DNA from: CAZIRO01 sp964541595
GTDB taxonomy: Bacteria > Acidobacteriota > HRBIN11
DNA: 17,545 bases
Assembly (NCBI GenBank): GCA_964541595.1
Contig: CAZIRO010000043.1
Coordinates: 1-17,545, forward strand
Direction: 5' to 3'
The notes under the pieces were generated by a model that did not search any database, was not told where the DNA came from, and saw only the letters and a program-made list of their open reading frames with translations. The position numbers were made by a program, and so were the translations under genes. Positions 16,230 to 17,545 of the stretch are shown here, piece after piece. Every line of letters starts with the position of its first letter. Position 1 is the first letter of the stretch.

Positions 16230-17255
16230 ATGCAGATACACCGCCGGAAGATCACCGCAGTGATCGTCATCGGACTGATCGTCGGAATGGCGCATGTCCG
16301 GAATGGACATGCGCAGGAACTTGAGGCAGAGCTTCCCACATTCGTTCAGGTGCGTGTTCGACTCGCCAATCTGCGCGCGGGGCCGTCCACGCGAACGGCC
16401 GTGCTCGCCCGTCTTCCGCGCGGCACCATTCTGGAGGTACTCGGACGACAGGGACGCTGGTACCGTGTCCGTCTGGTTGATCCCGAACGCGGTACTCTGG
16501 AAGGGTACATCGCGGACTGGATCGTTGAACCCATGGAAGAGACGCCGCTACCACGCGCGGAGCCTCCACCGTCACCACCGCGTCCGGAACCTTCGTCCTC
16601 ACCGCCCACCGGTCAGCCAACGGAGACTCCGGCCTCGACCGTTCGTGAGGCACCGGCGCCTCCTCCTGCACATCCGGCTGAGCCGACATCGTCTCTTCCA
16701 GCCCGTCGTTCCCTGGGTGCCTGGGTTTCAGCAGGCCTGGTGACCACATCCCTGGATAACGCGCAGAACGGGTTCGGTTTCAGTGTGGGGATTGTATACA
16801 CGGTCGTATCACGCTTCCGTCTGTTTGTCAGCGGGTTCTTTGCGCCGATTGATGTGGGCGAGCCCGGTCCACTCGGTGCCGGACGGTTTCAGGTCCGTTC
16901 GGCTGGAGGAGGTATCCTTTTCGAACCCGTTGCCCTGGATCGGTTTGCACCAGTACTGATCGCGGGGGTGCTATTTCACTTTTCCGGTTTTCAGCCGGAA
17001 GCGGATTTCTCGGCGGTTGGTCTGAAGTATGAGACCTCCGTGTCCGGCGGCGTCGGGTTTTTCGCCGGTGGCGGCCTGCGTGCACGGCTGTCCGATCGTG
17101 TGGACCTGCTCCTGCTGGCGCGTAAGGCGTTTTACAGTGTGAACATGGACGTCACCCAGACGGATGTGGTCACGAATACCACTCTATCGGCCACGCTGCA
17201 GGGCGTTGGTGTACACCCGCTCTCCGTGGAATTGGGACTGCTGGTATACTTTTGA
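16230..17255 (+). CDS. SH3b - proline-rich - outer-membrane beta-barrel protein
   Basis: A 341-residue protein. The signal peptide spans 1-29 (hydrophobic IVIGLIVGMAHV, cleavage after HAQ). Residues about 38-100 are a bacterial SH3 domain with the typical VRLANLRAGPSTRTAVLARL start, GRWYRVRL and GYIADWIV end; this family often binds peptidoglycan peptides. Residues about 105-157 are a Pro/Ser/Thr/Glu-rich linker suited to cross the periplasm. Residues 162-341 show alternating hydrophobic strands with Gly and aromatic residues, ending in LSVELGLLVYF with a terminal Phe, the usual signal for outer-membrane barrel assembly. The layout suggests a barrel tied to the cell wall by its SH3b domain. 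It lies 34 bases after the subtilase with no promoter between, so it is probably co-transcribed. Barrel size is about eight strands by eye. Function beyond envelope anchoring is unknown. Confidence 0.88.
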   Translation: MQIHRRKITAVIVIGLIVGMAHVRNGHAQELEAELPTFVQVRVRLANLRAGPSTRTAVLARLPRGTILEVLGRQGRWYRVRLVDPERGTLEGYIADWIVEPMEETPLPRAEPPPSPPRPEPSSSPPTGQPTETPASTVREAPAPPPAHPAEPTSSLPARRSLGAWVSAGLVTTSLDNAQNGFGFSVGIVYTVVSRFRLFVSGFFAPIDVGEPGPLGAGRFQVRSAGGGILFEPVALDRFAPVLIAGVLFHFSGFQPEADFSAVGLKYETSVSGGVGFFAGGGLRARLSDRVDLLLLARKAFYSVNMDVTQTDVVTNTTLSATLQGVGVHPLSVELGLLVYF

Positions 17256-17340
17256 TGGTCTGACCGTTCGGGAATCGGAATGCACCGTTTCCGGCGGACT
17301 GCTCCGTACCGGTCGAACCGTCCCGAGGAGGCCAGGCGAG

Positions 17341-17400
17341 CCTTTATGCTTTTTAATTGATAAAATAAAAATAATTATGCGGAAACTTTTAAATAATCCA
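17341..17400. other. AT-rich island
   Basis: Hand count gives 48 A/T of 60, against roughly 35-40% in neighbouring DNA. It contains runs such as TTTTTAATTGATAAAATAAAAATAATTATG. It may be a promoter or UP-element region for a gene beyond the window, a nucleoid-protein site, or the tail of a terminator. I could not fit a good -35/-10 pair on the plus strand. On the minus strand TTGTGG-N18-CATAAT is possible. Confidence 0.5.
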
Positions 17401-17413
17401 CAATGAGTCTTTC

Positions 17414-17438
17414 GCCGGGACTCTACGCCACTCCCGGC
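17414..17438. other. 7-bp stem hairpin after the AT-rich island
   Basis: GCCGGGA (17414-17420) and TCCCGGC (17432-17438) pair across an 11-base loop without a T-run. It could be a weak terminator or a leader structure. Confidence 0.4.
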
Positions 17439-17462
17439 ATCGGCTTCAGAATCACATGGAAG

Positions 17463-17504
17463 ACCCGATACCTGACACCCGAGATCCGAAACCTGACACC
17501 TGAG
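17463..17504 (-). repeat. Heptad array, inverted, six perfect-phase units
   Basis: Plus-strand units ACCCGAT, ACCTGAC, ACCCGAG, ATCCGAA, ACCTGAC, ACCTGAG follow the consensus AYCYGAN, the complement of the array at 8151. It has no TGTCCC-type arm within the visible sequence. Nothing coding is recognised from 17256 to the end. Confidence 0.75.
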
Positions 17505-17545
17505 ATGTTATGTTAAAAGTCAAGTTGGGTGCATGGCTCGCGACT

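Noticed and set aside
17346..17360. Leader peptide ATGCTTTTTAATTGA behind AGGAGG
   Set aside because: Only four codons, spacing to the ribosome site is too long, and AT-rich sequence yields such frames by chance.

Overview
The window looks like chromosomal DNA from a diderm (Gram-negative-type) bacterium. The evidence is a protein ending in an outer-membrane-type beta-barrel with a terminal Phe, several signal peptides, and no sortase motif on a 1770-residue exported protein. Base composition is high-GC: 60-base stretches counted by hand run from 47% to 72%, mostly near 60-65%. I cannot assign a phylum. No rRNA, tRNA, CRISPR array, transposase or phage gene is visible.

Layout. (1) 1-1356, minus: pyruvate kinase, cut by the left edge. 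(2) 1566-2441, plus: a small exported protein with an acidic Tyr/Trp-rich N-terminal half and a basic helical C-terminal half. (3) 8010 down to 2445, minus: a three-gene operon encoding a sigma-70-family factor, a membrane anti-sigma-like protein with two zinc fingers, and an exported or membrane-anchored PDZ-TPR-CHAT (caspase-like) protease. The last two genes overlap by one base. A good sigma-70 promoter (8047-8076) precedes the operon and fixes the sigma-factor start. (4) 8508-13820, plus: a 1770-residue secreted multidomain protein with ASH-like, InlB-like, DUF11-like and Cys-rich modules. (5) 14468-16195 and 16230-17255, plus: an exported subtilisin-like protease followed 34 bases later by an SH3b / Pro-rich / beta-barrel outer-membrane protein, probably one transcript. 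(6) 17256-17545: an AT-rich island, a hairpin and a heptad-repeat array; no gene is recognised.

Apart from pyruvate kinase, the window is almost entirely envelope biology. The most interesting part is the sigma / anti-sigma / CHAT operon together with the non-coding DNA. Two gene-free regions (8077-8507 and 13821-14467) carry related composite elements. Each has ~22-bp arms with the core TGTCCC-N6-TGTCCC in inverted orientation about 145-155 bp apart, with a 7-bp-period array between them. In each region one arm lies 15 or 16 bases upstream of the -35 hexamer of a good promoter: the sigma operon in one case, the subtilase operon in the other. This suggests either a shared operator, so that the protease operon and the surface proteins form one regulon, or a small dispersed repeat that settles next to promoters. 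The working model, which is inference, is that envelope stress is sensed by the exported PDZ-TPR-CHAT protease and/or the extracytoplasmic domain of the anti-sigma protein. That would release the sigma factor and change expression of surface proteins such as those encoded here.
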